Source: Hyphomicrobium_A sp963782555 (GTDB lineage Bacteria; Pseudomonadota; Alphaproteobacteria; Rhizobiales; Hyphomicrobiaceae). Taken from it: a stretch of DNA of 64,000 nt. Position 1 is the stretch's first letter. The number at the start of each line of letters is the position of its first letter. The stretch lies in NCBI GenBank assembly GCA_963782555.1, contig CAWAKB010000001.1, forward strand, positions 945,002 through 1,009,001, read 5' to 3'. Shown here piece after piece: positions 17,236 to 26,749 of this stretch. Below the pieces are notes generated by a model. The model did not search any database and was not told the DNA's origin. It was given only the letters and a program-made list of their open reading frames with translations. Both the position numbers and the translations under genes were made by a program.

Positions 17236-18504
17236 CTACTGGAGCACGATGGTCGCGACGTAGTCCATGGTCCGGTTCTTGTTGTCCGGAGGCAGCAGCG
17301 TGTTGATCAGATAGGAGGTCGGCGAGTAGTTCTCGGCGATGCCGGCGAAGTTGAACCCGGTGCCGAGCAGACGCGCCCACCAGCTCTGGTAGAACCGCCC
17401 GGTGATGCCGGTGTAGTAGCTCTCCAGCCGCTCGAACTTGGACTTCATCGATTTGGCGATGGTCCGGTGCCCCACCGACATCTTCTTGAGGCCCTCAGGA
17501 TTGTCGACGAAGACCGAGTGCAGCAACTTATCGCGTTGTTCGGCGGGAAGCTTCATGGAATCGACGACGAGAAGCGGCCCGTCGGCGAGGCCGGAATACG
17601 AGCTGCGCCAGTGGTGGGGTACGACGTTGCCGGTCGCCTTCATGGGATGCATCGGCTCTTTGATGCAGGCGGGCACGCGCGAGCCCTTGAAATCATCGGC
17701 GGTCTTGTCGGGATCGCAGTCCCTGAGCGCCAGCATCGACCAGGCGAACTCGGAGCAGAACATGTCGAGGTTGCCGGACGGATTTTGCCCGAGCGCGATC
17801 TGCCCCAGCTGCTTCACGAAACCAAGCGACCGGTGTGGCCGGTACTTGGGCGCGTTGTAGTCCTGATTGAAGCTGATCTGGCTCGGATAGACGCGGGAGG
17901 CAGCGGCGTTCATGCGCGTCGCCCAGGCGACGATGTTCTTGCGCTCCTCGTCGGTCAGGTTGCGAGGCCGGATGACGTGAATGTAGTCGAGCGTCCGGTA
18001 GTGCTCGCTCGTCAGGTCGGCACGCATGCCGCTTCCCAGATACTCCTCGTTCAAAGGATTATCGATGTTGTGCACCTTGCCGTCCTTCACGTAGGCGAGG
18101 CCGGTGTGGCTGATGCCCATCTGCACGTTGGGGTAGGCGCCGGCGCCGCCCCATTCGGTGCGGAAGCTCAACAACAGATCCCCCGTCTGCACGAGCCCGC
18201 TCTCGGCGAGCCGCTTGGCGAGGTTCGAGCGGCTGGCAACGACGAGGCGCAAGCCGACGTCGCCGGCGGCGCCCTTGGCGTCGGGATGCTTGAAGTCGAT
18301 CAGCGTGAGAGACGTCTTGATGTCGTCGGGAAGCTTGGCGCGCGCGCTTGCCGGCACGGCGAAAAAGACCGGGATATTGAGCTTTTTCGCCATCCGCTCG
18401 TTCACCTTCTCGTCGAAGGTGAACGTCTTCGCCGCAACCGATGCGGCCGTGAGCGAGACACCCGCTACCACGAGCAGTGGCAGCAATCTCATCCTCATCG
18501 ACAT
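17236..18504 (-). CDS. YiiX-like permuted papain-fold (NlpC/P60 superfamily) periplasmic protein
   Basis: 422 residues from ATG 18504, which sits behind GGGAGGA; an in-frame upstream ATG at 18585 would precede the signal peptide (RLLPLLVVAGVSLTAASVAA). The likely catalytic pair of the permuted papain fold is His in MGISHTGLAYV and Cys in NLDMFCSEFAW, in the His-then-Cys order typical of YaeF/YiiX proteins. At 422 residues it is about twice the size of YiiX, with a long C-terminal extension of unknown role (RSSYSGLADGPLLVV, YSPTSYLINTLLPP). Probably an amidase or endopeptidase on peptidoglycan peptides or lipoproteins. It is first in an operon with the M19 dipeptidase. Confidence 0.78.
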   Translation of the reverse strand: MSMRMRLLPLLVVAGVSLTAASVAAKTFTFDEKVNERMAKKLNIPVFFAVPASARAKLPDDIKTSLTLIDFKHPDAKGAAGDVGLRLVVASRSNLAKRLAESGLVQTGDLLLSFRTEWGGAGAYPNVQMGISHTGLAYVKDGKVHNIDNPLNEEYLGSGMRADLTSEHYRTLDYIHVIRPRNLTDEERKNIVAWATRMNAAASRVYPSQISFNQDYNAPKYRPHRSLGFVKQLGQIALGQNPSGNLDMFCSEFAWSMLALRDCDPDKTADDFKGSRVPACIKEPMHPMKATGNVVPHHWRSSYSGLADGPLLVVDSMKLPAEQRDKLLHSVFVDNPEGLKKMSVGHRTIAKSMKSKFERLESYYTGITGRFYQSWWARLLGTGFNFAGIAENYSPTSYLINTLLPPDNKNRTMDYVATIVLQ

Positions 18505-18769
18505 ATCTGTTTTTCCTCCCGACACGGACCCACGCGCTTTCGCTCTAGCACGCCCGATTGTGACGCCCAAGCGCGCTGCAATCACTGCCGCTCAGTCGAT
18601 ATGCCCATGTCGGTCATAATTGGATCGTAATTACATGGTGTGTAAAGAGCGTCCGGCGGGGCAACACCAAGGCGACCAGAGGGCGGCGCTGCTAGTCACG
18701 ATCGACGCGTGTGATGCATCGGTTGAACCGATTCATCTCCGGCGTTGGTGCCGACCCTACGAAGGCCGC

Positions 18770-20818
18770 ATGCGCACGCTCTCCCTCGACGCGCAATCCT
18801 ATCTCGAAGCTGGCGGTTTGCATCTCACCCGTGCCGAACCAGGATTTCTTGCGTTCGAGCGGCCGGAGCGAGATGGATCCAGTCGCACCGTTTTGATCTG
18901 GACCGACGACGAGACGCGTTCGCCGTCGAGCGATCTCACTTCCGCTCAGCAAGCGCAGCGCGATGCTGCCGAAGCCGCGCTTCTTGCTCGATTTTCCGAG
19001 GAAATGGACAAGGCGCCGGGCGCCATCGGATGCTACCTCGTCGCCAGCCGGCTGGGCTATTCGCAGCATTTCCTGACCGAGGCAACGCGCATCTTGGGCG
19101 ATGCCGGCGGCATTCGCGTCCCGGTTGAGTTCTTTGACGCTGCCTACAGGATCGAGCGCAAGGAGGCGCGCCGCGCCCGCTCCGTTCTCGGCGGCGTCCT
19201 GGCACTTGCCGAACACGTCCGTCGCGTGCCCCAGCCGTTCTCCATTCGCGAGAGTTTGTCAGGGAGCGGGCGCAGCAAGCCCAACGTGGACCTTGTCGAA
19301 TACCTGAAGACGGCGATCCGCGAGCCAGGACCGAAGCTGCGCATCCTCGATGGGGCCGCGGGCAGCGGCAAGACGATCGCGTTCAACGCGCTCACCTCCG
19401 CCATCTACCAGGAGTTTATAACCGCGAAGCGAGCGCGACATGCGCGCGTGCGCCCGGTCGTGTTCCTGCCCGAGCATCTGCGCGGCCGGCGCATCGGCTA
19501 CGTTGACGACATCATAGCCGTGGTGGCGGAGACCGACATCGCAGAGTTGACGACTCCCGAGCAGTTCAAGTGGCTGCTCAAGAACGGCCACGCGATTTGG
19601 ATGTTCGATGGGCTCGACGAGTTTTATGCCGGCGACAGCGATTTCTTCTCCTTCGTCGAGGACGCTCTCAGCGCACCCGACAGCAACGCCCAGTTCGTCA
19701 TTTGCACGAGAGACTTGCTCTTGGGATCCAGTCCGGCATTCCGCGCCTTCCTCGAGCGCCAGATCGCCGCTGGCCATACCACCGAGATCTACGAGCTGAG
19801 CCCCTGGACGGCCGAGGCGTGGCGCAAGCTCGCCTGGCTCGAGCTCGAGGGCGGACGCGAAGAGGCCATGAACTCCCCCCGCGTCGAGCGCTTCGTAGCG
19901 ACGCTGGAGCGGTCGCCTGAGATTGCCGCCCTGGCCCAGCTTCCCTTCTACTGCAGCGTGATGCTGTCGCATTTCCACGAGAACGGCGACATGCCGCACG
20001 ACGAGCTCGACGTGCTCGATCTCTTGGTGGAAAGCATGGTCCGACGCGAGCATGGCAAGCGCCTGTTTCAATGGCAGGACTTCGTCGACGTCGAGGCGCT
20101 GGCACAGTCGCTTGAGGACGAGGCGATCCGGCTCGAGGTTCCCGTTCCCAATGGGGATGAGCTGGAAGCCGCGGTCTGCCGTCTGCTCGATGAGCAGGCG
20201 CCCGAGCTCTTGTTCGAGCTCATTGGCGGATTGGCACATAGGCTGCGGCGCACACCGCGAGCGGCCGACGGCAGCGCGGAGATCTCGGTCGATGACGCCC
20301 GCGATCTCATCGCCATTGGCCGGACCGGCAACAACCGCGATGAGGAGGTGCTGCGCCGGCTGCGCGTGGCGCTGGTGCGCTTCGCGTTCTTTGGTGCAGG
20401 CCGCAAGTCGGGCGCGGTCGATTTCACTCACGAGATTCTCGCCGACTATTTTGCCGCCCGCTACGCCGTATCGATGATTGCGCGGGCGCTGCGCGCGCAC
20501 CAAGACGTTATGGCCACCGAGTCCATGACGAGCTCCGGTCTGTCGGCTCTGCGCAATGCCGTTAAGGGTGCCATCGGGATCGTCGAGGTCGCGCCCGCAT
20601 CTCTGTTCCAGCGCTACTTTGCACGCGAGCTCGGGCGCGATCCGCACCTGCGCAGCTGTCTGGAGCTGGTCTTGGCGCGCGGTGACTTGGACGACGCCAA
20701 CGTGATCCGCTTCCTCGAGCTTTTGCTGCGCGTCGAGCGGCCCGACAGGGCGCAGCCGCCACCGTTGCCGTCGATGCCGCACCACGCCGCGGAGGCGTCC
20801 GCCTCGCGCATCTCTTAA
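18770..20818 (+). CDS. NACHT-like STAND NTPase of unknown function
   Basis: 682 residues. Walker A is GAAGSGKT (195-202) and Walker B with the NACHT-style acidic tail is WMFDGLDEF (Asp280, Asp283, Glu284). A sensor-like VICTRDLL follows, then a helical part with DFTHEILADYFAARY (about 545-560), a motif common in the winged-helix section of NACHT proteins. The N-terminal about 170 residues are not recognised, and no leucine-rich, WD or TPR repeats are present, so the sensor part is short. ATG 18770 follows GAAGG; an upstream in-frame start at 18620 is less likely. It stands alone: a divergent YiiX gene upstream and a convergent RND gene 15 bases downstream. Bacterial NACHT proteins often defend against phage; no defence neighbours are seen here. 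Confidence 0.75.
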   Translation: MRTLSLDAQSYLEAGGLHLTRAEPGFLAFERPERDGSSRTVLIWTDDETRSPSSDLTSAQQAQRDAAEAALLARFSEEMDKAPGAIGCYLVASRLGYSQHFLTEATRILGDAGGIRVPVEFFDAAYRIERKEARRARSVLGGVLALAEHVRRVPQPFSIRESLSGSGRSKPNVDLVEYLKTAIREPGPKLRILDGAAGSGKTIAFNALTSAIYQEFITAKRARHARVRPVVFLPEHLRGRRIGYVDDIIAVVAETDIAELTTPEQFKWLLKNGHAIWMFDGLDEFYAGDSDFFSFVEDALSAPDSNAQFVICTRDLLLGSSPAFRAFLERQIAAGHTTEIYELSPWTAEAWRKLAWLELEGGREEAMNSPRVERFVATLERSPEIAALAQLPFYCSVMLSHFHENGDMPHDELDVLDLLVESMVRREHGKRLFQWQDFVDVEALAQSLEDEAIRLEVPVPNGDELEAAVCRLLDEQAPELLFELIGGLAHRLRRTPRAADGSAEISVDDARDLIAIGRTGNNRDEEVLRRLRVALVRFAFFGAGRKSGAVDFTHEILADYFAARYAVSMIARALRAHQDVMATESMTSSGLSALRNAVKGAIGIVEVAPASLFQRYFARELGRDPHLRSCLELVLARGDLDDANVIRFLELLLRVERPDRAQPPPLPSMPHHAAEASASRIS

Positions 20819-20833
20819 CGGAGGGACCCCGCC

Positions 20834-23800
20834 TTATTCGGCAGGCGTTGTGGCGTTGCCGGTCGCGCCGCGGCGGCGTCTACGCTCGGAGACACCGCGG
20901 ATCACCACATAGAAGACGGGGGTGAAAATGAGGCCGAACAGCGTGACGCCAATCATGCCCCAGAAGACGCCGGTGCCGAGCGCGATACGCATTTCCGCAC
21001 CGGCCCCCGTCGCCATGTAGAGCGGCACGACGCCGAGTGTGAATGCGAGCGACGTCATCAGGATCGGCCGCAGCCGCAGCCTGGTGGCCTCCACGGCGGC
21101 CGCCACACGGTCGCGACCCTGCTCCTCGAGCTGGCGTGCAAACTCCACGATGAGGATGGCATTTTTTGCGGCAAGGCCGATCAGCACGATGAAGCCGATC
21201 TGCGTGAGGATGTTAATGTCTTGGCCGTGCAGCGATACGCCGACGAGCGCGCTCAAAAGGCACATGGGCACGATGAGGATGATGGCGAGCGGCAGCGACC
21301 AGCTTTCGAACTGGGCCGACAGCGCCAGGAACACGAACAGTACCGACAGGATGAAGATGTAGTATCCGGTGCTGCCTGCCTTTACCTCCTGGTAGCTCAG
21401 GTCCGTCCACTCGTAGGTGATCCCGTCGGGCAGCTCGCGCGCGGCAAGGTCCGCCATGGTCTTGATGGCCTGGCCGGTGCTGACGCCTGGCTCAGTCGAG
21501 CCGTTGACCTCTACGGTGGGGAACAGATTGTAACGCGGCATGCGGTCCGGGCCGGCGATGTTGCGGAACGTCACGAGATTGGCCAGCGGCACCATTTGCC
21601 CGGCCTCGTTGCGCACGCGGATGCGGGCCACGTTGGCGGGATCGACCCGGAACGCGGCATCGGCTTGTGCGGTGACGCGATAGGTGCGGCCGAACATGTT
21701 GAAGTCGTTGACGTAGGCGGAGCCGAGATAGACGCGCAAGGCCTCGAAGATGGATTCGAGCGGAACCTTGAGCATCTGCGCCTTGTCTCGGTTGACGTCG
21801 ACGTAGACCTGCGGCGTCGAGGTGGAGAACGTCGTGAAGACGCCCTTGATGCCGGGCGTCTCGTTTGCCTTTTGAATGAAGTCGCGCGCGACTTTTTCGA
21901 ACTCGGCGGGTGCAAGGTTGGCGCGGTTCTGCAGCCGCATTGAGAAGCCGGTCTGGCCGCCCATGCCGCGCACCGGGGGCGGGATGAACACGAACGTGTT
22001 CGATTCCTCGATCTCGTTCATGCGGGCGCGGACGAGATCGGCGATCTTGTCCACAGTGAGCCCTTTCGCGAGGCGCTTGTCGGGGTCGTCGACGACCACG
22101 AAAATGGCTCCCGCATTGGTGGCATTGGAGAAGGTCGATCCCGACCGGCCGGCGTAGGAGGCGGTGTGGGCGACACCGGGGGTGTCCAGGATCATCGCAT
22201 TGGCCCGGCGCACGACCTCGTCGGTGCGCGCCAGCGATGCACCCGGCGGCAATTGCAGCGACACGATGAGAAGGCCGCGATCCATCTTGGGAATGAAGCC
22301 CGTCGGCGTGTGCATAAGCAGCCAGCCGGCGCTGGCGAGCAGGACGGCGTAAAGACCGAGCATGAGCGGGCTTGCCCCGATCACGCCGCGAACCAGCTTG
22401 CTGTAGCCGGAGGCCAGCCGGTCGAAGCCACGGTTGAAAATGCGAAAGGCTGCGTGAATGGGACGAACCAGAAGGCTTTCCTTGGCGTGCTCGTCGTGTG
22501 GCTTGAGCAGAACGGCGCACAGCGCCGGGCTCAAGGTGAGAGAATTGAAGGCCGAGATGACAGTGGCACTCGCCACCGTAACGGCGAACTGGCGGTAGAA
22601 CTGGCCGGTGATGCCGCCGAGGAAGGCGGTCGGTACGAAGACGGCCGTGAGCACCAGCGCAATGGCGACTAGCGCCGTGCCCACCTCGTTCATGGTCACG
22701 CGCGCGGCCTCTGCTGGCTTCAGGCCATCGCGCAGCTTGCGCTCGACGTTCTCCACCACGACGATGGCGTCATCGACGACGATGCCGACGGCAAGCACCA
22801 GCCCGAACAGCGTCAGCATGTTGATGGAGAAGCCGAGCGCCTCCATCACCGCAAAGGTGCCGATGAGCGAGACGGGAATGGCAGCCAGCGGAATGATCGT
22901 TGCGCGCCACGTCTGCAAGAAGAGCAGCACCACGATGACGACGAGGGCAATCGCCTCCAGAATGGTCAGATAGAGCTGCGAAATCGACACCTCGATGAAG
23001 TCGGTCGGATTATAGATGATGCGGTACTCGAGCCCCTTGGGAAAGCGCTGCGAGATGCGTTTCATCTCCTTTTTGATCGCGCCCGCGGTCTCGATGGCGT
23101 TCGAGCCCGGCTGCTGGGTGACGATCATCACCGTGGCGGGGTATTTGTCCTGGTAGCCGTAGGTCGTGTAGTTGAGCGCACCGAGTTCGACGCGCCCCAC
23201 ATCTCTGACGCGTACCACGCGTCCATCCTGCCCCGTCTTGAGGACAATGTTCTCGAACTCGCTGGGCTTGAGCAGGCGGCCTTTGAGCTGCAGCGAGAGC
23301 TGGAAGGCACCCATGTCTTTTTGCGGCGGCTGCCCGAGTGCGCCGCCCGCGACCTGCACGTTCTGCGCGCGCAAGGCCGCCAGCACCTCGTCCGCCGTCA
23401 TGCCCCGCAAGGCGATGCGCTCGGGATCGAGCCAGATGCGCATGGAGTACTCGCGCTCGCCGAAGATGGTCACGTCACCGACGCCTGGAATGCGCGCGAG
23501 CTCGTCGACGACATTCAGGATCGCATAGTTGGAAATGTAGACCTGGTCGTAGGTCTTATCGGGGGAGACGAGGTGGACGACGAGCAGGAGGTCGGGCGCA
23601 CGCTTGTTGACGGTGATGCCGTTGCGCCGCACTTCCTCCGGCAGGCGCGGCTCGGCCGCCGACACGCGGTTCTGCACCAGCACCTGCGCCTTGTCGATGT
23701 CGGTCCCGACGTTGAAGGTGACCCGCAAGGACATCTCGCCGTCGTCCGTCGACTGCGAGTACATGTAGATCATGCCCTCGACGCCGTTGACCTCTTGCTC

Positions 23801-24001
23801 GATCACGGACGCAACCGTATCGGCGACTGTGACGGCATTGGCGCCAGGGTAGCTCGCGTGGACCGCAATCGTGGGGGGAACGATCTCGGGAAACTGGGCG
23901 ACCGGCAGGGTCAGATAGGCGATCGAGCCGATGATCAGGATGACCAGCGAGAGGACCGAAGCGAAGATCGGGCGGGCAATGAAAAAGTGACTGAAGCGCA
24001 T
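20834..24001 (-). CDS. RND multidrug efflux permease, HAE1 family (MexF/OqxB-like)
   Basis: 1055 residues, normal for HAE1 pumps. The N-terminus RFSHFFIARPIFASVLSLVI, the porter-domain motif SQSTDDGEMSLRVTF and the intramembrane proton-relay pair in VGIVVDDAIVVVENVER are all present; the C-terminus ends in a basic tail after FVFYVVIRG-type helix 12. It is an inner-membrane proton antiporter that would pump drugs or solvents through a tripartite complex. The adaptor gene lies 18 bases upstream on the same strand. No outer-membrane factor (OprN/TolC) gene follows, so it must borrow one. Closest overall type is MexF/BpeF/OqxB by motif; the substrate cannot be read from sequence. No local regulator gene is adjacent. 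Confidence 0.93.
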   Translation of the reverse strand: MRFSHFFIARPIFASVLSLVILIIGSIAYLTLPVAQFPEIVPPTIAVHASYPGANAVTVADTVASVIEQEVNGVEGMIYMYSQSTDDGEMSLRVTFNVGTDIDKAQVLVQNRVSAAEPRLPEEVRRNGITVNKRAPDLLLVVHLVSPDKTYDQVYISNYAILNVVDELARIPGVGDVTIFGEREYSMRIWLDPERIALRGMTADEVLAALRAQNVQVAGGALGQPPQKDMGAFQLSLQLKGRLLKPSEFENIVLKTGQDGRVVRVRDVGRVELGALNYTTYGYQDKYPATVMIVTQQPGSNAIETAGAIKKEMKRISQRFPKGLEYRIIYNPTDFIEVSISQLYLTILEAIALVVIVVLLFLQTWRATIIPLAAIPVSLIGTFAVMEALGFSINMLTLFGLVLAVGIVVDDAIVVVENVERKLRDGLKPAEAARVTMNEVGTALVAIALVLTAVFVPTAFLGGITGQFYRQFAVTVASATVISAFNSLTLSPALCAVLLKPHDEHAKESLLVRPIHAAFRIFNRGFDRLASGYSKLVRGVIGASPLMLGLYAVLLASAGWLLMHTPTGFIPKMDRGLLIVSLQLPPGASLARTDEVVRRANAMILDTPGVAHTASYAGRSGSTFSNATNAGAIFVVVDDPDKRLAKGLTVDKIADLVRARMNEIEESNTFVFIPPPVRGMGGQTGFSMRLQNRANLAPAEFEKVARDFIQKANETPGIKGVFTTFSTSTPQVYVDVNRDKAQMLKVPLESIFEALRVYLGSAYVNDFNMFGRTYRVTAQADAAFRVDPANVARIRVRNEAGQMVPLANLVTFRNIAGPDRMPRYNLFPTVEVNGSTEPGVSTGQAIKTMADLAARELPDGITYEWTDLSYQEVKAGSTGYYIFILSVLFVFLALSAQFESWSLPLAIILIVPMCLLSALVGVSLHGQDINILTQIGFIVLIGLAAKNAILIVEFARQLEEQGRDRVAAAVEATRLRLRPILMTSLAFTLGVVPLYMATGAGAEMRIALGTGVFWGMIGVTLFGLIFTPVFYVVIRGVSERRRRRGATGNATTPAE

Positions 24002-24019
24002 CGTTTGGTCTCGCGCCCG

Positions 24020-25324
24020 TCAGGGCTTTTTGACGGAGCTCGTATTGCCGTCGGCGTCGGACACTTTGAGCGGGATGTGCTTCGGCGCGATCTTCTGGTC
24101 TGGGCGCACGCGCTGCTGGCCGCGGATGACGACCCAGTCGTCGGCGCTGACCCCCTTGCGTATGACGCGCAAGCCGTTCACCAGCGGCCCCAGCTCCACC
24201 AGACGGCGGACGGGAATGTCGCCGGGGCCGAGGACGTAGACAAAACGGTTTGCCTGGTCGGTGCCGATCGCTTCGTCGGGAAGCATGACGGCAGTGTATT
24301 CGGGCGAGCCCTGAAGCCTTATGCGCGCAAACATGCCGGGCGAGAAGAGGGCCTCCTTGTTGGGAATGACGGCGCGAGCGCGCAGAGTCCCGGTGCCCTG
24401 ATCCAGACGGTTGTCGAGGAAGTCGAGCTTGCCAGAGTGGGGAAAGCCCTGCTCGTCAGGCAAGCCGACGCCGACGGCGGCGCCGAGCATGCCCGGCGCG
24501 CCCTTGCCGCTCGCTTCACTCAGGCGCGTATATTTGAGCGCGTTGTTCTCGCTGACGTCGAAGTAGATGTAGATCGGGTCCTGCGTGACGATGGTCGTCA
24601 GCACGGTGTTCCCGCCGGAGGTGCCGCCTCCGCTCACGAAATTGCCGGGCGTGACGAGCGTCCGACTCATGCGACCGGAGATCGGGGCGGTAACGCGGCA
24701 GAAGCTCAAGTCGAGCTCGGCGGTTTTGACGCGGGCCTGACCCACCTTCACCGCGGCCTGGGCCTCGCGCATGATGTTCTCGCGGTCGTCGAACGTCTTC
24801 TTGGAGATGAAGTCGCTCTTGAGCAGGGGGCGCCCCCGCTCCACATCGAGGCTCGCATTGCTGACGCGGACCGTGGCCTGGTTGAGCTCGGCTTTGGCCT
24901 GCTCCAGCGCCCGCTCGAACGGACGCGGATCGATCTCGAAGAGAAGATCGCCGGCCTTGACCTCTTGGCCGTCGGTGAAATTGACCTTGTCGAGGTATCC
25001 GCTGACGCGGGCCCGCACCTCAACCTCCTCGACCGCATCGAAGCGCCCTGTGTACTCGTCCCATTCCGTGATCTTCTGGCTAATTGGCTGACTGACCGAG
25101 ACCTCGGGCGGTTTGGCGGCATCGGCCTCCGCTGTCTGGGTGCCCGCGGACTTTCCCGACAACGCGTCACGCACGCGCGCGCTAGCGTTACTCAACGCCG
25201 AGGTTGTGAGGCTCGCCAGCTCTCGGAAACCCGCTTCGACACTGCGTCCTTTGACCGGCCCCAGTGCGACGACGGCAGCGGCCAGAGCGAGCGCCAATAC
25301 CAGAACTACATACCTCGGACGCAT
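24020..25324 (-). CDS. RND periplasmic adaptor (MexE-like membrane fusion protein)
   Basis: 434 residues. A signal/anchor helix (YVVLVLALALAAAVVALG) is followed by an atypical linker of about 60 residues, then the paired lipoyl halves (VEVRARVSGYLDKVNFTDGQ and FCRVTAPISGRMSRTLVTPG) around a coiled-coil hairpin, and beta-barrel and membrane-proximal domains (GTGTLRARAVIPN, PDEAIGTDQANRFVYVL). This is the adaptor that links the MexF-like permease to an outer-membrane channel. It is the first gene of the two-gene operon. The upstream 260 bases up to the doxX end contain no other gene and should hold the promoter, but I see no clear -35/-10. Confidence 0.92.
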   Translation of the reverse strand: MRPRYVVLVLALALAAAVVALGPVKGRSVEAGFRELASLTTSALSNASARVRDALSGKSAGTQTAEADAAKPPEVSVSQPISQKITEWDEYTGRFDAVEEVEVRARVSGYLDKVNFTDGQEVKAGDLLFEIDPRPFERALEQAKAELNQATVRVSNASLDVERGRPLLKSDFISKKTFDDRENIMREAQAAVKVGQARVKTAELDLSFCRVTAPISGRMSRTLVTPGNFVSGGGTSGGNTVLTTIVTQDPIYIYFDVSENNALKYTRLSEASGKGAPGMLGAAVGVGLPDEQGFPHSGKLDFLDNRLDQGTGTLRARAVIPNKEALFSPGMFARIRLQGSPEYTAVMLPDEAIGTDQANRFVYVLGPGDIPVRRLVELGPLVNGLRVIRKGVSADDWVVIRGQQRVRPDQKIAPKHIPLKVSDADGNTSSVKKP

Positions 25325-25588
25325 CGGCGGTCCTTGATGCCTTCCCTAGACGCCCGAGCGGCTTCTGTGTCCGCGGTGCGCCCAAAATACCTTAACCACT
25401 TAGTGCCGCAGGATCGCGACGGCTGCTTCGAACCCGCCCGACCGACGGCATGCCCTAATCGGAGGGAATGCAAGCCTCGGGGGCAAGCCATGGTGTTGGC
25501 AGAAGTATACTTTGATCGGGTTGCCCCTAGGTCAATACCAGGGAGGCAACGAAGCATTTACCTTGATGTTGTGGTGCATCAGAGCCGC

Positions 25589-25996
25589 CTACCCGGCACC
25601 TGCCTTGTTTCGCGCCCCATCGACGCTGAAGGCCCCCGGGCCCGCCGCGACGAGGTAGAGGAATATGAAGCAGAAGAGAATGGCCGCATCGCCACCGTTG
25701 AGAGCTGGGTAGAAGCTTTTGGGTGCGTGCGCCATCCAGTAGGCGAAGGCCATCTCGCCACAAAGAATGAAGGCGACAGGTCGCGTGAAGAGACCGATCA
25801 GGATGAAGAAGCCGCCGACCAGCTCTAGAAAGCCTGCAAACCAGAAAAGCGTGAACAGCCCCGGTAGCGGATGGTCGCTCGGCGGGAAGCCGAGCAGCTT
25901 CTGGGCGCCGTGATCCATGAAGAGCAGCGCCGTCACGATGCGCAAGAGCGCGAGCGCACGCGGACCCCACGTAGTTTTCACTTGGTCTAAGTCCAT
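25589..25996 (-). CDS. DoxX family membrane protein (GigD-like)
   Basis: 135 residues, four predicted membrane helices (LALLRIVTALLFMDHGAQKL, LFWFAGFLELVGGFFILIG, VAFILCGEMAFAYWM, AILFCFIFLYLVAAGPG). The ALLFMDHGAQKLLGFP motif is typical of DoxX. ATG 25996 has a GAGGAA site. It lies 114 bases downstream of nrsF on the same strand. In Caulobacter a DoxX protein is the fourth member of the sigF-controlled gold-induced gig operon together with a bufferin precursor, a MNIO enzyme and a DUF2063 protein; all of these are present here, so this is probably the same functional set rearranged. Confidence 0.88.
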   Translation of the reverse strand: MDLDQVKTTWGPRALALLRIVTALLFMDHGAQKLLGFPPSDHPLPGLFTLFWFAGFLELVGGFFILIGLFTRPVAFILCGEMAFAYWMAHAPKSFYPALNGGDAAILFCFIFLYLVAAGPGAFSVDGARNKAGAG

Positions 25997-26110
25997 GGTG
26001 CGTTCCTCGTTGTCGCGAGCGGGTTGCGCTTTGCAACATTATAACGAGACCACGATAGCGGCGTCTTGCGCCCGGCTCAACCGGCCAGAAGTATTTGCGA
26101 GCCGGCGCGC

Positions 26111-26749
26111 CTACCAGCGCAGGAAGCGCGTCCCCAGCAGAGCACCGAGCAGCGCCATGATCGCGACGGCGATCACATACCAGGTGGCAACGAACAGCGG
26201 GCTGTCGTCCTGGCAGTGGCTTGCGTAGAGCGTCGCGCCGATGGCCGCGGCGACGAGACCCGCGGTCGCGCCCGCGAGCGCCGGGTGGGTTGGAGCGCCT
26301 TGGCGCAGTGCAAAGATGAGTGCGACCAGCGGGGCGAGGGACAGCGCCGGGATAAGGACCAGGCACACGCGCGCGTTGGTGCCGACAAGGTGCGGCATCC
26401 ACTCCGCAGACGGGAGCGCGAACAGCTCCGCCGTTGCCGCCAATGCGAGCAGAATCGGGGCTGCAGCCAGCGCTTTGACCCATGCAGTGGGAACCGCTTC
26501 CGGCCGGGCGAGATGCAAAACGAGCCCCATTGCCGATACGAGCAGGGTCAGCGTGAAGACGTACTTGAAGAGGAACCGCGGGGTCTCGACGGCGGAGGCG
26601 AAATCGGGCCGCATGCCGATGGCTAGGAAGAAGATGATCGCAGCTACGATCGCGCCGCCGGCCGTCGCGAGCCACATCGTGCGGCCGATGGGCTCCGAAA
26701 CCGTTGGGGCGTCAGCCGCCAATGCTCCAATCAGATCGTCGGTCTTCAT
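26111..26749 (-). CDS. nrsF: NrsF-like anti-sigma factor (DUF1109)
   Basis: 212 residues with six predicted membrane helices (for example MWLATAGGAIVAAIIFFLAIG and VATWYVIAVAIMALLGALLG), the layout of DUF1109/NrsF membrane anti-sigma factors. A short cytoplasmic N-terminus (KTDDLIGALAAD) would hold the sigma factor. Conserved cysteines in this family act as the metal or oxidant switch; here there is one in RVCLVLIP and one in ASHCQDDSP. The start overlaps the end of the sigma gene by four bases (26746-26749), so they are coupled. It should hold the ECF sigma inactive until metal or oxidative stress in the periplasm. Confidence 0.9.
   Translation of the reverse strand: MKTDDLIGALAADAPTVSEPIGRTMWLATAGGAIVAAIIFFLAIGMRPDFASAVETPRFLFKYVFTLTLLVSAMGLVLHLARPEAVPTAWVKALAAAPILLALAATAELFALPSAEWMPHLVGTNARVCLVLIPALSLAPLVALIFALRQGAPTHPALAGATAGLVAAAIGATLYASHCQDDSPLFVATWYVIAVAIMALLGALLGTRFLRW

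Noticed and set aside
16150..18630. 826-codon open frame on the plus strand
   Set aside because: Runs opposite to the M19 and YiiX genes, crosses their boundary, and has the composition of a reverse-frame shadow.
23321..25828. 835-codon open frame on the plus strand
   Set aside because: Antisense to the MexEF-like genes; spans several unrelated gene boundaries.
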